64,000 nt of DNA from Blastococcus sp. Marseille-P5729 (GTDB taxonomy: Bacteria > Actinomycetota > Actinomycetes > Mycobacteriales > Antricoccaceae), in NCBI RefSeq assembly GCF_900292035.1, contig NZ_OMPO01000002.1, positions 124,001 to 188,000 of the forward strand, written 5' to 3'. Positions 57,065-64,000 of the stretch are shown here, piece by piece. Each line of letters begins with the position of its first letter. Positions within the stretch are counted from its first letter, which is position 1. The notes beneath the pieces are model-generated. The model was given only the letters and a program-made list of their open reading frames with translations, ran no database searches and had not been told where the DNA came from. A program made the translations under genes and the position numbers.

Positions 57065-58069
57065 CTACGCCCGCGGCAGCTCGAATCGGTCGGCCAGCAG
57101 TTCGAACGAACGCAACCGGTGCTCCTGCTCACCAAGAGGACTGATGACCACGAGCTCGTCCACCTGGCAATCGCTCGCCAGTTCGGTCAGCCGCTCGTGC
57201 ACCGCGTCCGCGGTGCCGGCGAAGACGAGCTTCTCGTTCGAGGGCTTTCGGGCGGCGAACTGCTCGGTGCGGGTGTAATCCAGGGCCTCCTGCAGGCCCG
57301 CGCGAGCGCCCCGCTCGCCACGGCCGAGCTTGTCCTTGAACAGCATCCATGTCGCGAGCGCCGCGTCGGCCAGATCCGGCTCGTCGGTCGCGAACGCCAG
57401 TGCCGAGACGATCGAGTACGGCGCGTTCAAGTACGGCGAGGGCTCGAAGCGTTCCCGATACCCGCGCAGCAGCGGTACGGCGTACTGCGGGGTCATGTGG
57501 TGTGCGAAGACCGCGACGAGCCCGTTGACGGCCGCGAAGGTGGGCCCGAAGTCGCTCGAGCCGAGCATGAACACCTCTGGCGCGTGCTCGGGCACGGGTG
57601 CGGCGACGACCTGTCGATAAGGATGGGTCTCGGGGAAGGCATCGTGCAGGAAGGCGAGCAGCTCGGCGCACTGCTGTGGGAAGTCATCGTGGGACTGGCC
57701 GTTTCGCAGGGCGTGCGCGGTCAACCCGTCGGTGCCCGGAGCCCTCCCGAGACCGAGGTCGACCCGCCCGGGGTACATCGTCTCCAAGGTGCGGAACACC
57801 TCGGCGACCTTCAAGGGCGCCCAGTTGGGCAGCATGATTCCAGCGGCCCCGACGCGGATCTGCTCGGTCTGCTCCAGCAGCCGGGTGATCATCACCTCCT
57901 GCGAGGTGAACGCCAAGCCGAGATGGTTGTGATGCTCAGGAACCCAGTACCTGCGATAGCCCAGCCGGTCCGCGGCCCGGGCCACCTCGAGGCTCGCCTC
58001 GATAGTCTCGCGCGCGCTGGCCTGCCCGGTAATCGCGACGAAGTCGAGGATGCCGACCGGAAGGCTCAC
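57065..58069 (-). CDS. LLM-class flavin-dependent oxidoreductase
   Basis: The 334-residue bacterial luciferase-like barrel protein shows RYWVPEHHNHLGLAFT and GRVDLGLGRAPGTDG, typical of the MsnO8-like LLM group using FMN or F420. The substrate is unknown. It starts with GTG overlapping the anti-sigma factor stop (GTGA), so it is co-transcribed with the SigR operon and may be a thiol-stress response enzyme. Confidence 0.9.
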   Translation of the reverse strand: MSLPVGILDFVAITGQASARETIEASLEVARAADRLGYRRYWVPEHHNHLGLAFTSQEVMITRLLEQTEQIRVGAAGIMLPNWAPLKVAEVFRTLETMYPGRVDLGLGRAPGTDGLTAHALRNGQSHDDFPQQCAELLAFLHDAFPETHPYRQVVAAPVPEHAPEVFMLGSSDFGPTFAAVNGLVAVFAHHMTPQYAVPLLRGYRERFEPSPYLNAPYSIVSALAFATDEPDLADAALATWMLFKDKLGRGERGARAGLQEALDYTRTEQFAARKPSNEKLVFAGTADAVHERLTELASDCQVDELVVISPLGEQEHRLRSFELLADRFELPRA

Positions 58070-58431
58070 TGCTGCGAGTCCGGCGACTGCAGCTTGATGA
58101 CGGTCTGCCGGGACCGGATGATGCTCACGCCGTCCGCGATGACCGTCTCGCTCATCTGCACCGTCAGCGCCCGGATGCGCTGCTGCACACCGGTTCGCAG
58201 GCTCTCGGGGGCGAGCTCGGTGCCGCAGCAGCGGCGCACGAGCGCCTTGACGTTGCGCTCGATGCTATACGCGCGGCGGCACGGTTCGCACTCCTCGGCG
58301 TGCTTGGCCAAGGCCCTGCGATGGGCGTCGTCGCAGGTCTCGTCATCGATGCGATAGGTGTCGATGAGGAAGCGCCCGCACGGCAGCTCATGCTCTCCCC
58401 CGCACGGGCACACGTCGAACTCGGCGTTCAT
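58066..58431 (-). CDS. Mycothiol-system anti-sigma factor (RsrA/RshA)
   Basis: The 121-residue zinc anti-sigma factor has the HxxxCxxC motif [10 protein letters not shown] (His44, Cys48, Cys51). Extra N-terminal Cys8, Cys10 and Cys18 are present. Oxidation of the zinc site releases the sigma factor. It overlaps sigR as ATGA, so the two are translated together. Confidence 0.92.
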   Translation of the reverse strand: MNAEFDVCPCGGEHELPCGRFLIDTYRIDDETCDDAHRRALAKHAEECEPCRRAYSIERNVKALVRRCCGTELAPESLRTGVQQRIRALTVQMSETVIADGVSIIRSRQTVIKLQSPDSQQ

Positions 58432-59129
58432 TGCTTCACCGTTTCCTTCTCGGCCGACAGGATTCCGCGCTCTCGCGCGTAGTCGGCAAGCTGGACCTGC
58501 AGCTGCTTGCGGCCGCGATGCAGCCGCGACATCACCGTGCCGATGGGGGTGCCCATCATCTCGGCGATCTCCTTGTAGGCGAAGCCCTCGACATCGGCGA
58601 GGTAAACCGCGATGCGGAAGTCCTCGGGCAGCGCGGCCAGCGCCTCCTTGATGTCGTTGTCGGGCAGCGCATCGAGCGCCTCCATCTCCGCCGACCGGAG
58701 GCCGGTGGAGGTGTGCTGCTCCGCCGCGTACAGCTGCCAGTCCTCGATGCCCTCGCTGGAGGCCTCCTGAGGACGACGTTGCTGCTTGCGGTAGTTGTTG
58801 ATGAAGTTGTTGGTCAGGATGCGGTACATCCAGGCCCGCAGGTTGGTCCCCGGCTTGAACTGGTGGAAGGACGAGAAGGCCTTCACGTAGGTGTCCTGGA
58901 CCAGATCCTCGGCATCGGCAGGATTGCGCGTCATACGCAGTGCCGCTCCGTAGAGCTGGTCGAGCAGCGGCATCGCGTTGGCCTCGAACCGCGCGGCCCG
59001 CTCGTCCGGGGTCTCGGCGGCAAGATCGACGTCCGCGTCGCCTGCGTCCGAAGCCTGCCCGTCCTCGTCGACAGGGAGGTCACCGGGATCCACCGGGTCG
59101 AGATCCACTGGGGGATTCTCCTGGGTCAT
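58428..59129 (-). CDS. sigR: RNA polymerase sigma factor SigR/SigH
   Basis: The 233-residue ECF sigma factor has region 2 ([20 protein letters not shown]) and region 4 ([20 protein letters not shown]) intact, with an acidic N-terminal extension. It controls the thiol-oxidative stress regulon with the RsrA-type anti-sigma factor. ATG 59129 has AAGGA upstream. The ATG at 59210 would overlap the promoter box and was rejected. A GGAAT-N18-GTT promoter lies upstream. Confidence 0.95.
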   Translation of the reverse strand: MTQENPPVDLDPVDPGDLPVDEDGQASDAGDADVDLAAETPDERAARFEANAMPLLDQLYGAALRMTRNPADAEDLVQDTYVKAFSSFHQFKPGTNLRAWMYRILTNNFINNYRKQQRRPQEASSEGIEDWQLYAAEQHTSTGLRSAEMEALDALPDNDIKEALAALPEDFRIAVYLADVEGFAYKEIAEMMGTPIGTVMSRLHRGRKQLQVQLADYARERGILSAEKETVKQ

Positions 59130-59218
59130 ATGGTCCTTCTCCGCTTGTCGGTCACGTGGCGCATGCACGCTCGACAATACGCGGGGGCGTTCCATGGTGC
59201 TGGCAGTCACGCCTCTGG

Positions 59219-59244
59219 AACGCCGTACGCCGATCCGCTATTCC
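59219..59244 (-). promoter_or_regulatory. SigR-type promoter upstream of sigR
   Basis: On the minus strand GGAAT (59244-59240) and GTT (59221-59219) are separated by exactly 18 bp, the SigR/SigH consensus. It lies about 90 bp upstream of the sigR ATG, indicating positive autoregulation. Confidence 0.75.
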
Positions 59245-59284
59245 GGTGGGACTACCGCGGTCACGGCGCGGTCGTCCGAGGAGC

Positions 59285-59992
59285 TCAGAACAGCACCGCG
59301 TCCGGCTCGATCGGGGTGATGAGGTCGGGTCCGTTGTTGGCGACCTTGCCAACCTCCGCGCCAACAGGCCGCAGCTCCAGCGAGTCCGCGCGGGTGAGGT
59401 CTGGATGCTCCAGCAGCGCCGCGACCTCGGGCTCAGACGGGTCCAGCCACTGCGTCCAGGCATTGGGGGGCAGCAGGAACGGCATCCGGTCGTGGATCTC
59501 CTCGAGATGGCCGGCGGCGTCGGTCGTGATGATCGTGAACGTGCTCAGCACGTCCTCGCCCTCACCCCAGAGCTCCCACAGGCCGGCGAAGGCCAGTGAC
59601 GAGCCGTCAGGCGAGGTCATGTAGTAGGGCTGCTTCTTGCCGTCGTCGAGCTTCTTCCACTCGTAGTAGCCGTCAGCGGGAACGATGCAGCGTCGCTTCT
59701 TCAGCGCCGTCCGAAATGCCGGCTTGCTCGCGACGGACTCGGCCCGGGCGTTGAACATGCGTCCACCGATCTTGGGATCCTTGGCCCAGAACGGAACCAG
59801 CCCCCATTTCATCTCGACCAGCTCCCGGGCCTGCCCCGATGCGGGCTCGGAGCGCTTGGCACGGACGACGGGCACGGAGCGGGTCGGCGCGACGTTGTAG
59901 TCGGGCTTGCGGTCGGCGGAGACGTGATCGGCGGCCTGGAACTCCTCGGCGATCTCCACCGGGTTCTTCTTCGACGTATAGCGTCCGCACAT
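59285..59992 (-). CDS. SRAP-domain protein (YedK/HMCES family)
   Basis: The 235-residue protein crosslinks to abasic sites in single-stranded DNA. The catalytic Cys2 follows the start (MCGRYTSKK), with Asn in DYNVAPT, Glu of PADGYYEW and His of HDRMPFLL in the conserved places. It matches Rv3226c beside aroA. TAGGCT ends exactly 6 nt before the ATG, and the leaderless start leaves Cys2 next to the initiator. Confidence 0.95.
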   Translation of the reverse strand: MCGRYTSKKNPVEIAEEFQAADHVSADRKPDYNVAPTRSVPVVRAKRSEPASGQARELVEMKWGLVPFWAKDPKIGGRMFNARAESVASKPAFRTALKKRRCIVPADGYYEWKKLDDGKKQPYYMTSPDGSSLAFAGLWELWGEGEDVLSTFTIITTDAAGHLEEIHDRMPFLLPPNAWTQWLDPSEPEVAALLEHPDLTRADSLELRPVGAEVGKVANNGPDLITPIEPDAVLF

Positions 59993-59998
59993 AGGGCC

Positions 59999-60018
59999 AG
60001 CCTACGTCGTGACAGACT
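59999..60018. promoter_or_regulatory. Divergent leaderless promoters of the SRAP gene and aroA
   Basis: TAGGCT on the minus strand (60004-59999) ends 6 nt before the SRAP ATG. On the plus strand CAGACT (60013-60018), a weaker box, ends 6 nt before the aroA ATG. The two starts are only 32 bp apart. Confidence 0.6.
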
Positions 60019-60024
60019 TGGCGC

Positions 60025-61335
60025 ATGAGTTCTCAGGCCATTCCGTGGACGCTGCCCTGGACGGGCTCGGCCGTCGAGGGGACCGTGCCGGTCGCGGGGT
60101 CGAAGTCGCTCATGGCACGCTCCCTCGTGCTGTCCGCGATCGCCGATGGGCAGTCGGCGATCGCCAACCCCCTGCGTAGCCGGGACTCGCTGTTGATGGC
60201 CGACGCTCTCGTCGGCCTCGGCGCCACCGTCGAGCCCGCCGACGACGCCTGGACGATCACCCCTGGGCAGGCGGACGGGCCGGTGAAGGTCGACTGTGGG
60301 CTGTCCGGCACGGTGATGCGGTTCGTTCCTTCGCTGGCCGCGTTGCGTGATGGCCCCACGCACTTCGACGGCGATCCCCACGCACGGACTCGCCCGATGG
60401 GGCCGCTCATCGACGGGCTGCGTCAGGCGGGAGCGACGATCGAGGACGGCGGTCGAGGGCTGCTGCCCCTCAAGGTGATCGGGAATGGGCGAGTGCGTGG
60501 TGGGGCGGCGACGGTCGACGCTTCCGGGTCGTCGCAGTTCATCTCGGGACTCCTGCTGAGCGCGGCCCGCTTCGAACAGGGCCTGCACATCACGCCGTCC
60601 GGGGCGGTTCCGAACCGGGGGCACATCCGGATGACCCTCGGCGCGCTGCGGGAGCGCGGCGTGGACGCCGAGGAGCTCCCCGACGGAGCGTGGCGGGTTC
60701 TCGCCGGACCGGTGCAGGCTCGCGACGTGACGATCGAGCCGGACGCCAGCAACTCGGCACCCTTCCTGTGCGCGGCGGCCGCGACCGGTGGGACCGTGAC
60801 GATCCCGCACTGGCCGCTGGACACCGCTCAGCCGATCCGGACGCTGCTGGAGGTGCTCGAGGAGTACGGCGCCAACACCCGCTTCGACGAGAGCGGCATC
60901 ACCGTCACCGGCGGCGAACGGCGCGGTATCGACGTAGACCTCGCCGACGTCGGCGACATGACCCCGGTCGTGGCCGCGATGTGCCTGGCGGCCGACTCCC
61001 CCAGCCGGATCCGCGGTGTGGCATACATTCGCGGCCACGAGACGGATCGGCTGCGGGCGTTGGCGGTCGAGCTGAGCAAGCTGGGCGCAGACGTCTCCGA
61101 GACCGAGGACGGCCTATCCATCATCCCGCATCCCTTGCACAAAGCGAATCTGGCATCGTACGCCGACCACCGAATGGTGCACGCCGCCGCCGTGGCTGGC
61201 TTGCTGGTCGAAGGCGTTCACATCGACGACGTCGCGACGACGGCCAAGGCGATGCCGCAGTTCGCCGCCCTGTGGAGTGAGCTGCTCACCGGCGACCCGA
61301 CGGGTGCGCCCGAGGTATCGGAGACGGCGCGCTGA
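60025..61335 (+). CDS. aroA: 3-phosphoshikimate 1-carboxyvinyltransferase (EPSP synthase)
   Basis: The 436-residue enzyme makes EPSP for aromatic amino acids. Substrate motifs VAGSKSLMARSLVLSA, LSGTVMRFVPS and the C-terminal YADHRMVHAAAVAG are present. The usual GNAGTAMR loop reads GLSGTVMRF, the mycobacterial form. It corresponds to Rv3227. Confidence 0.96.
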   Translation: MSSQAIPWTLPWTGSAVEGTVPVAGSKSLMARSLVLSAIADGQSAIANPLRSRDSLLMADALVGLGATVEPADDAWTITPGQADGPVKVDCGLSGTVMRFVPSLAALRDGPTHFDGDPHARTRPMGPLIDGLRQAGATIEDGGRGLLPLKVIGNGRVRGGAATVDASGSSQFISGLLLSAARFEQGLHITPSGAVPNRGHIRMTLGALRERGVDAEELPDGAWRVLAGPVQARDVTIEPDASNSAPFLCAAAATGGTVTIPHWPLDTAQPIRTLLEVLEEYGANTRFDESGITVTGGERRGIDVDLADVGDMTPVVAAMCLAADSPSRIRGVAYIRGHETDRLRALAVELSKLGADVSETEDGLSIIPHPLHKANLASYADHRMVHAAAVAGLLVEGVHIDDVATTAKAMPQFAALWSELLTGDPTGAPEVSETAR

Positions 61336-61376
61336 GCAGACGAAGCCTGTCGGACTACGACGAGACGGATGCCCGC

Positions 61377-62360
61377 GTGCGGCCGAGCCGCCGCGGATCC
61401 CGGCCTCGCACCAAGACCCGTCCCAAGCACGAGGGCGCAGAGCCGGCGTTCGTCATCGCGGTCGACCGCGGCCGCTACACCTGCCTGGTTCGTCCGGGAC
61501 TCGCCGACGAACGCCGGATCCTCGCCATGCGGGCGAAGGAGCTCGGCCGCAAATCGATAGTCGTCGGTGACTCGGTGCGGGTAGTGGGGGACGTCAGCGG
61601 CCGGGAAGGGTCGCTCGCGCGCATCGTCGGCATCAACGACCGCACGAGTGAGCTGCGCCGTTCGGCCGATGACGTCGACTCCTTCGAACGGGTCATCGTC
61701 GCGAACGCAGACAACCTCGTGATCGTCTGCGCCGCAGCCAATCCGGAGCCACGCACGGGCTTCGTGGACCGGGCGCTCGTTGCGGCGTACGCCGGCGGGC
61801 TCACGCCGATCCTGCTGATGACGAAGATCGACCTGGCCGATCCGGAACCCTTTGCGCGGCAGTACCGCGGCCTCGGCGTCGAGCTGCTGCTTCGGCGACA
61901 GGACGCCGATGCCGAGCAGATCGCCGACCGGCTGCGCGGCGCAGTGTCGGTGCTGTTCGGGCATTCCGGCGTCGGCAAGTCGACGTTGGTCAACGCCCTG
62001 GTCCCGGACGCGGACCGCGCAACCGGCGACGTGGCCGGGCTCACCGGCAAGGGGCGCCACACGTCGTCCTCGGCCGTGGCGCTCGAGCTGCCCGGCGGCG
62101 GGTTCGTCATCGACACTCCTGGGGTGCGATCGCTCGGCCTCGGGCACGTCGAGCCGCAGGCGGTCGTGGCTGCCTTCCCCGATCTCGTCGAGGGCGCCGA
62201 GCACTGCCCCAGCGGATGCCAGCACCTCGCCGGGGAGCCGGACTGCGCGCTCGACCAGTGGGTGGCCGACGGGCACAGCACCCCTGAGCGGCTGGCCAGC
62301 CTACGACGGCTGCTCGCCTCGCGTCGCGGACAGCACGACGACACGGCCGACGCTGGATAG
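61377..62360 (+). CDS. rsgA: Ribosome small-subunit GTPase RsgA
   Basis: The 327-residue circularly permuted GTPase helps mature the 30S subunit. An OB-fold is followed by the G motifs in the order G4 (LLMTKIDLA), G1 (GHSGVGKSTLVNAL) and G3 (DTPGVRSLG), with a zinc cluster Cys-x4-Cys-His-like near HCPSGCQHLAGEPDC. The GTG at 61377 is the first standard start. Homologous sequence continues upstream in frame to about 61332, where CTG overlaps the aroA stop. Confidence 0.92.
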   Translation: MRPSRRGSRPRTKTRPKHEGAEPAFVIAVDRGRYTCLVRPGLADERRILAMRAKELGRKSIVVGDSVRVVGDVSGREGSLARIVGINDRTSELRRSADDVDSFERVIVANADNLVIVCAAANPEPRTGFVDRALVAAYAGGLTPILLMTKIDLADPEPFARQYRGLGVELLLRRQDADAEQIADRLRGAVSVLFGHSGVGKSTLVNALVPDADRATGDVAGLTGKGRHTSSSAVALELPGGGFVIDTPGVRSLGLGHVEPQAVVAAFPDLVEGAEHCPSGCQHLAGEPDCALDQWVADGHSTPERLASLRRLLASRRGQHDDTADAG

Positions 62361-62363
62361 GGT
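62358..62363 (+). promoter_or_regulatory. Leaderless -10 box TAGGGT of hisN
   Basis: TAGGGT ends exactly 6 nt before the ATG at 62370, and it overlaps the rsgA stop codon. No ribosome site is present. Confidence 0.6.
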
Positions 62364-62369
62364 GGGCGC

Positions 62370-63167
62370 ATGAGCGCCGAGTACACAGAGGACGTGCGTC
62401 TCGCCCACGTCATCGCCGATCAGGTCGATGCCCTCACGATGGCCAGGTTCCGGTCGATGGACTTCACCGTCGAGTCCAAGCCCGACCTCACCCCGGTGAC
62501 GGACGTCGACCGTGGCGCGGAGGAGCTGGTGCGTGCCCTGTTGGGCCGGCACCGCGGACGAGACGCGATCCTCGGCGAGGAGGGCGGGCAGACCGGGCAC
62601 TCGTCGCGCAAGTGGGTGGTCGACCCGATCGATGGCACCAAGAACTTCGTGCGCGGCGTGCCGGTGTGGGCCACGCTGATCGCGTTGATGGACGGCGATC
62701 AGGTCGTCACCGGTGTCGTATCGGCCCCTGCGCTCCAGCGTCGCTGGTGGGCCTCCAAGGGCGGCGGCGCCTGGACCGGTAGGAGCCTCTCCCAGGGTCG
62801 CCGCATCTCGGTCTCGAAGGTCGACCGCGTTGAGGACGCGAGCCTGTCCTACTCGAGCCTCAACGGATGGGCCGATCGCGGCCAGTTCGAGCAGTTCCTT
62901 CGCCTGATGGTCAGCTGCTGGCGCACCCGCGCGTACGGCGACTTCTGGTCGTACATGCTGCTGGCCGAGGGCGCGGTCGACATAGCGGCCGAGCCGGAGC
63001 TCGAGACCTGGGACCTTGCAGCGCTGATCCCGATCGTCACCGAGGCGGGGGGACGGTTCACCGGCATCGAGGGTGGTGACCCACTCACCGAGAAATGCGC
63101 GGTGGCCAGCAACGGGCTGCTGCACGAGGAGGTGCTCGCCGCGCTGCGGCCATCATCAGGCTGCTGA
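62370..63167 (+). CDS. hisN: Histidinol-phosphatase, inositol monophosphatase family
   Basis: The 265-residue phosphatase matches actinobacterial HisN. Metal-binding motifs GEEGG, WVVDPIDGTKNFVRG and WDLAALIPIVTEAGG are present. It removes phosphate from histidinol phosphate. The last residues (RPSSGC) differ from relatives and lie over the fragment of a transporter gene, so its tail may have been altered by a deletion. Confidence 0.94.
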   Translation: MSAEYTEDVRLAHVIADQVDALTMARFRSMDFTVESKPDLTPVTDVDRGAEELVRALLGRHRGRDAILGEEGGQTGHSSRKWVVDPIDGTKNFVRGVPVWATLIALMDGDQVVTGVVSAPALQRRWWASKGGGAWTGRSLSQGRRISVSKVDRVEDASLSYSSLNGWADRGQFEQFLRLMVSCWRTRAYGDFWSYMLLAEGAVDIAAEPELETWDLAALIPIVTEAGGRFTGIEGGDPLTEKCAVASNGLLHEEVLAALRPSSGC

Positions 63168-63292
63168 CCGTCGGCCTGCGCACGGGCATCGGGCCGTTCT
63201 TGGGGCCGGTGGCCGAGGACCTGGATCTGAGCCGCACCACGCTCGCGACGATCGTCGCGCTCGGGAGGCCGGTCTACGGGACGATAGGCCCA
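63149..63292 (+). pseudogene. Fragment of an MFS transporter N-terminus
   Basis: In a frame different from hisN, codons 63149-63292 read AIIRLLTVGLRTGIGPFLGP then VAEDLDLSRTTLATIVALG. That is the first-helix region of MFS permeases. It ends without completing a transporter, overlaps the hisN stop, and lies directly before the alkB promoter. It is a remnant left by deletion. Confidence 0.65.
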
Positions 63293-63320
63293 AGCCTAGA
63301 ACACCTGTTCGAACCCGTGG

Positions 63321-63326
63321 TATCGT
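63321..63326 (+). promoter_or_regulatory. Leaderless -10 box TATCGT of the AlkB-like gene
   Basis: TATCGT ends exactly 6 nt before the ATG at 63333. Confidence 0.55.
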
Positions 63327-63332
63327 CGCCGC

Positions 63333-63956
63333 ATGCTGCTGCAAGGTTCACTGCTCGACCTCGATGAGGATCTGCACTTCGGTCCGCTGTCCGGGGTTCG
63401 GCGTACCGTCCTGGCACACCAGGCCTGGGTTGACCACCTGGCGGGCTGGGCCTCTGGAACCACCGACCTGTTCGAGCAGCTGCTCGAGACCGTCGACTGG
63501 CGAGCCGACAAGCGGGTGATGTACGACCGGGTCATCGAGGTTCCGCGCCTGACCCGCTTCTACCGCGAGGGTGAGCCGCTCCCGCACCACGCGCTCGAGG
63601 AGGCCCGCGAGCTGCTGAGCGATCACTACCGGCACGAGCTGGGCGAGCGGTTCGTGTCGGCTGGCATGTGCCTATACCGGGACGCGCGCGACTCGGTCGC
63701 CTGGCACGGCGACCGGGAGGGCCGGGCGGCGACCGGTGACACCATGGTCGCCATCCTCTCCCTCGGCACCCCGCGCACTCTCGCGCTACGAGAACGCCTT
63801 GGCGGGCCCACGCGGCACCGGTTCCGTCTCGGGCACGGCGATCTGGTGGTGATGGGCGGGTCCTGCCAGCGCACCTGGGACCACGCCGTCCCCAAGGCCA
63901 GCGGCAGCCTGGGGCCACGGATCTCGGTGCAGTTCCGCACCCGCGGCGTCCGATAG
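63333..63956 (+). CDS. AlkB-like 2-oxoglutarate/Fe(II) dioxygenase
   Basis: The 207-residue protein has the AlkB core: His125-x-Asp127 in SVAWHGDREG, a later His in TWDHAVPK, and the Arg pair in RISVQFRTR. It removes alkyl groups from nucleic acid bases. The LSLGTPRTLALRERLG segment and the N-terminal HPARRFLL-type substrate lid are family features. It ends 7 bp before a convergent frame. Confidence 0.9.
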   Translation: MLLQGSLLDLDEDLHFGPLSGVRRTVLAHQAWVDHLAGWASGTTDLFEQLLETVDWRADKRVMYDRVIEVPRLTRFYREGEPLPHHALEEARELLSDHYRHELGERFVSAGMCLYRDARDSVAWHGDREGRAATGDTMVAILSLGTPRTLALRERLGGPTRHRFRLGHGDLVVMGGSCQRTWDHAVPKASGSLGPRISVQFRTRGVR

Positions 63957-63963
63957 CGGCCGG

Positions 63964-64000
63964 CTACCCGGACAGCAGCCGGCCGTACCGCGCCAGGTCG
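63964..64000 (-). CDS. Possible C-terminal end of a gene entering from the right
   Basis: On the minus strand the last bases read DLARYGRLLSG and a TAG stop (63966-63964). Too little is present to identify the gene, and the frame could be chance. Confidence 0.3.
   Translation of the reverse strand, partial: DLARYGRLLSG

Noticed and set aside
55628-58357. A 909-codon plus-strand frame
   Set aside because: It runs antisense through pdtaS, TB7.3 and the oxidoreductase, and no family is visible.
63095-63367. A 90-aa complete gene overlapping hisN
   Set aside because: Only the middle resembles a transporter helix. The N- and C-terminal parts are hisN shadow and alkB shadow, so it is treated as a remnant.

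Overview
The window is high-GC chromosomal DNA from a mycothiol-producing actinomycete. The supporting markers are mycobacterial-type synteny, a WhiB1 regulator, a SigR/RshA-type redox switch, a kgd-type fused 2-oxoglutarate dehydrogenase, a nickel superoxide dismutase and the ribosomal protein bL37. Gene order follows Mycobacterium tuberculosis in two blocks. Block one (about 2.8-27.2 kb) runs argS-lysA-hom-thrC-thrB-rho-rpmE-prfA-prmC-sua5-wecA-atpI/Z-atpBEFHAGDC-DUF2550, with a PduO-type adenosyltransferase and murA beyond it. Block two (about 54.9-62.4 kb) runs whiB1-pdtaS-TB7.3-rshA-sigR-SRAP-aroA-rsgA. The genus cannot be named from this sequence alone.

Layout. 1-2.8 kb: the 5' part of a B12-dependent mutase (MeaA type), a divergent MaoC hydratase, a repeat-rich gap and mdh. 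2.8-27.2 kb: the conserved block (cell wall, ATP synthase, release factor, Rho, Asp-family amino acids, ArgRS). 27.2-32.6 kb: a small integrative element of the pSAM2/AICE type in tRNA-Arg(CCG), bounded by a 42-bp direct repeat. It carries an HUH replication initiator, an SCO3933-family protein, a TraB/FtsK-like DNA pump and a frameshifted integrase. 32.7-34.1 kb: two four-helix membrane proteins with an ABC ATPase that has lost its Walker A motif. 34.2-39.4 kb: a cassette bounded by a 48-bp imperfect direct repeat, holding a zinc alcohol dehydrogenase, an oleate hydratase, an ABC-2-like membrane protein and a TetR regulator. 39.4-46.5 kb: an ABC exporter, kgd, a DUF6104 protein and malic enzyme. 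46.7-50.5 kb: an epimerase, an FAH-family enzyme, a class V aminotransferase, and a DJ-1 gene joined by deletion to a decayed GlxA-type regulator. 50.5-54.7 kb: sodX/sodN and phospholipid genes (psd, pssA, a DAG kinase). 54.9-64 kb: the second conserved block, then hisN, an MFS remnant and an AlkB-like gene.

The genes cover central carbon flow (mdh, kgd, malic enzyme), ATP synthesis, threonine/lysine/aromatic/histidine supply, membrane lipid synthesis and redox defence. The points most worth a second look are: the oleate hydratase cassette, read here as a detoxification unit for unsaturated fatty acids; leaderless promoters whose -10 hexamer ends exactly 6 nt before the start codon at ten start codons, including divergent pairs; an ArgRS whose HIGH signature reads TLAS; an ABC ATPase without a P-loop; and a MurA with Asp in place of the catalytic Cys.
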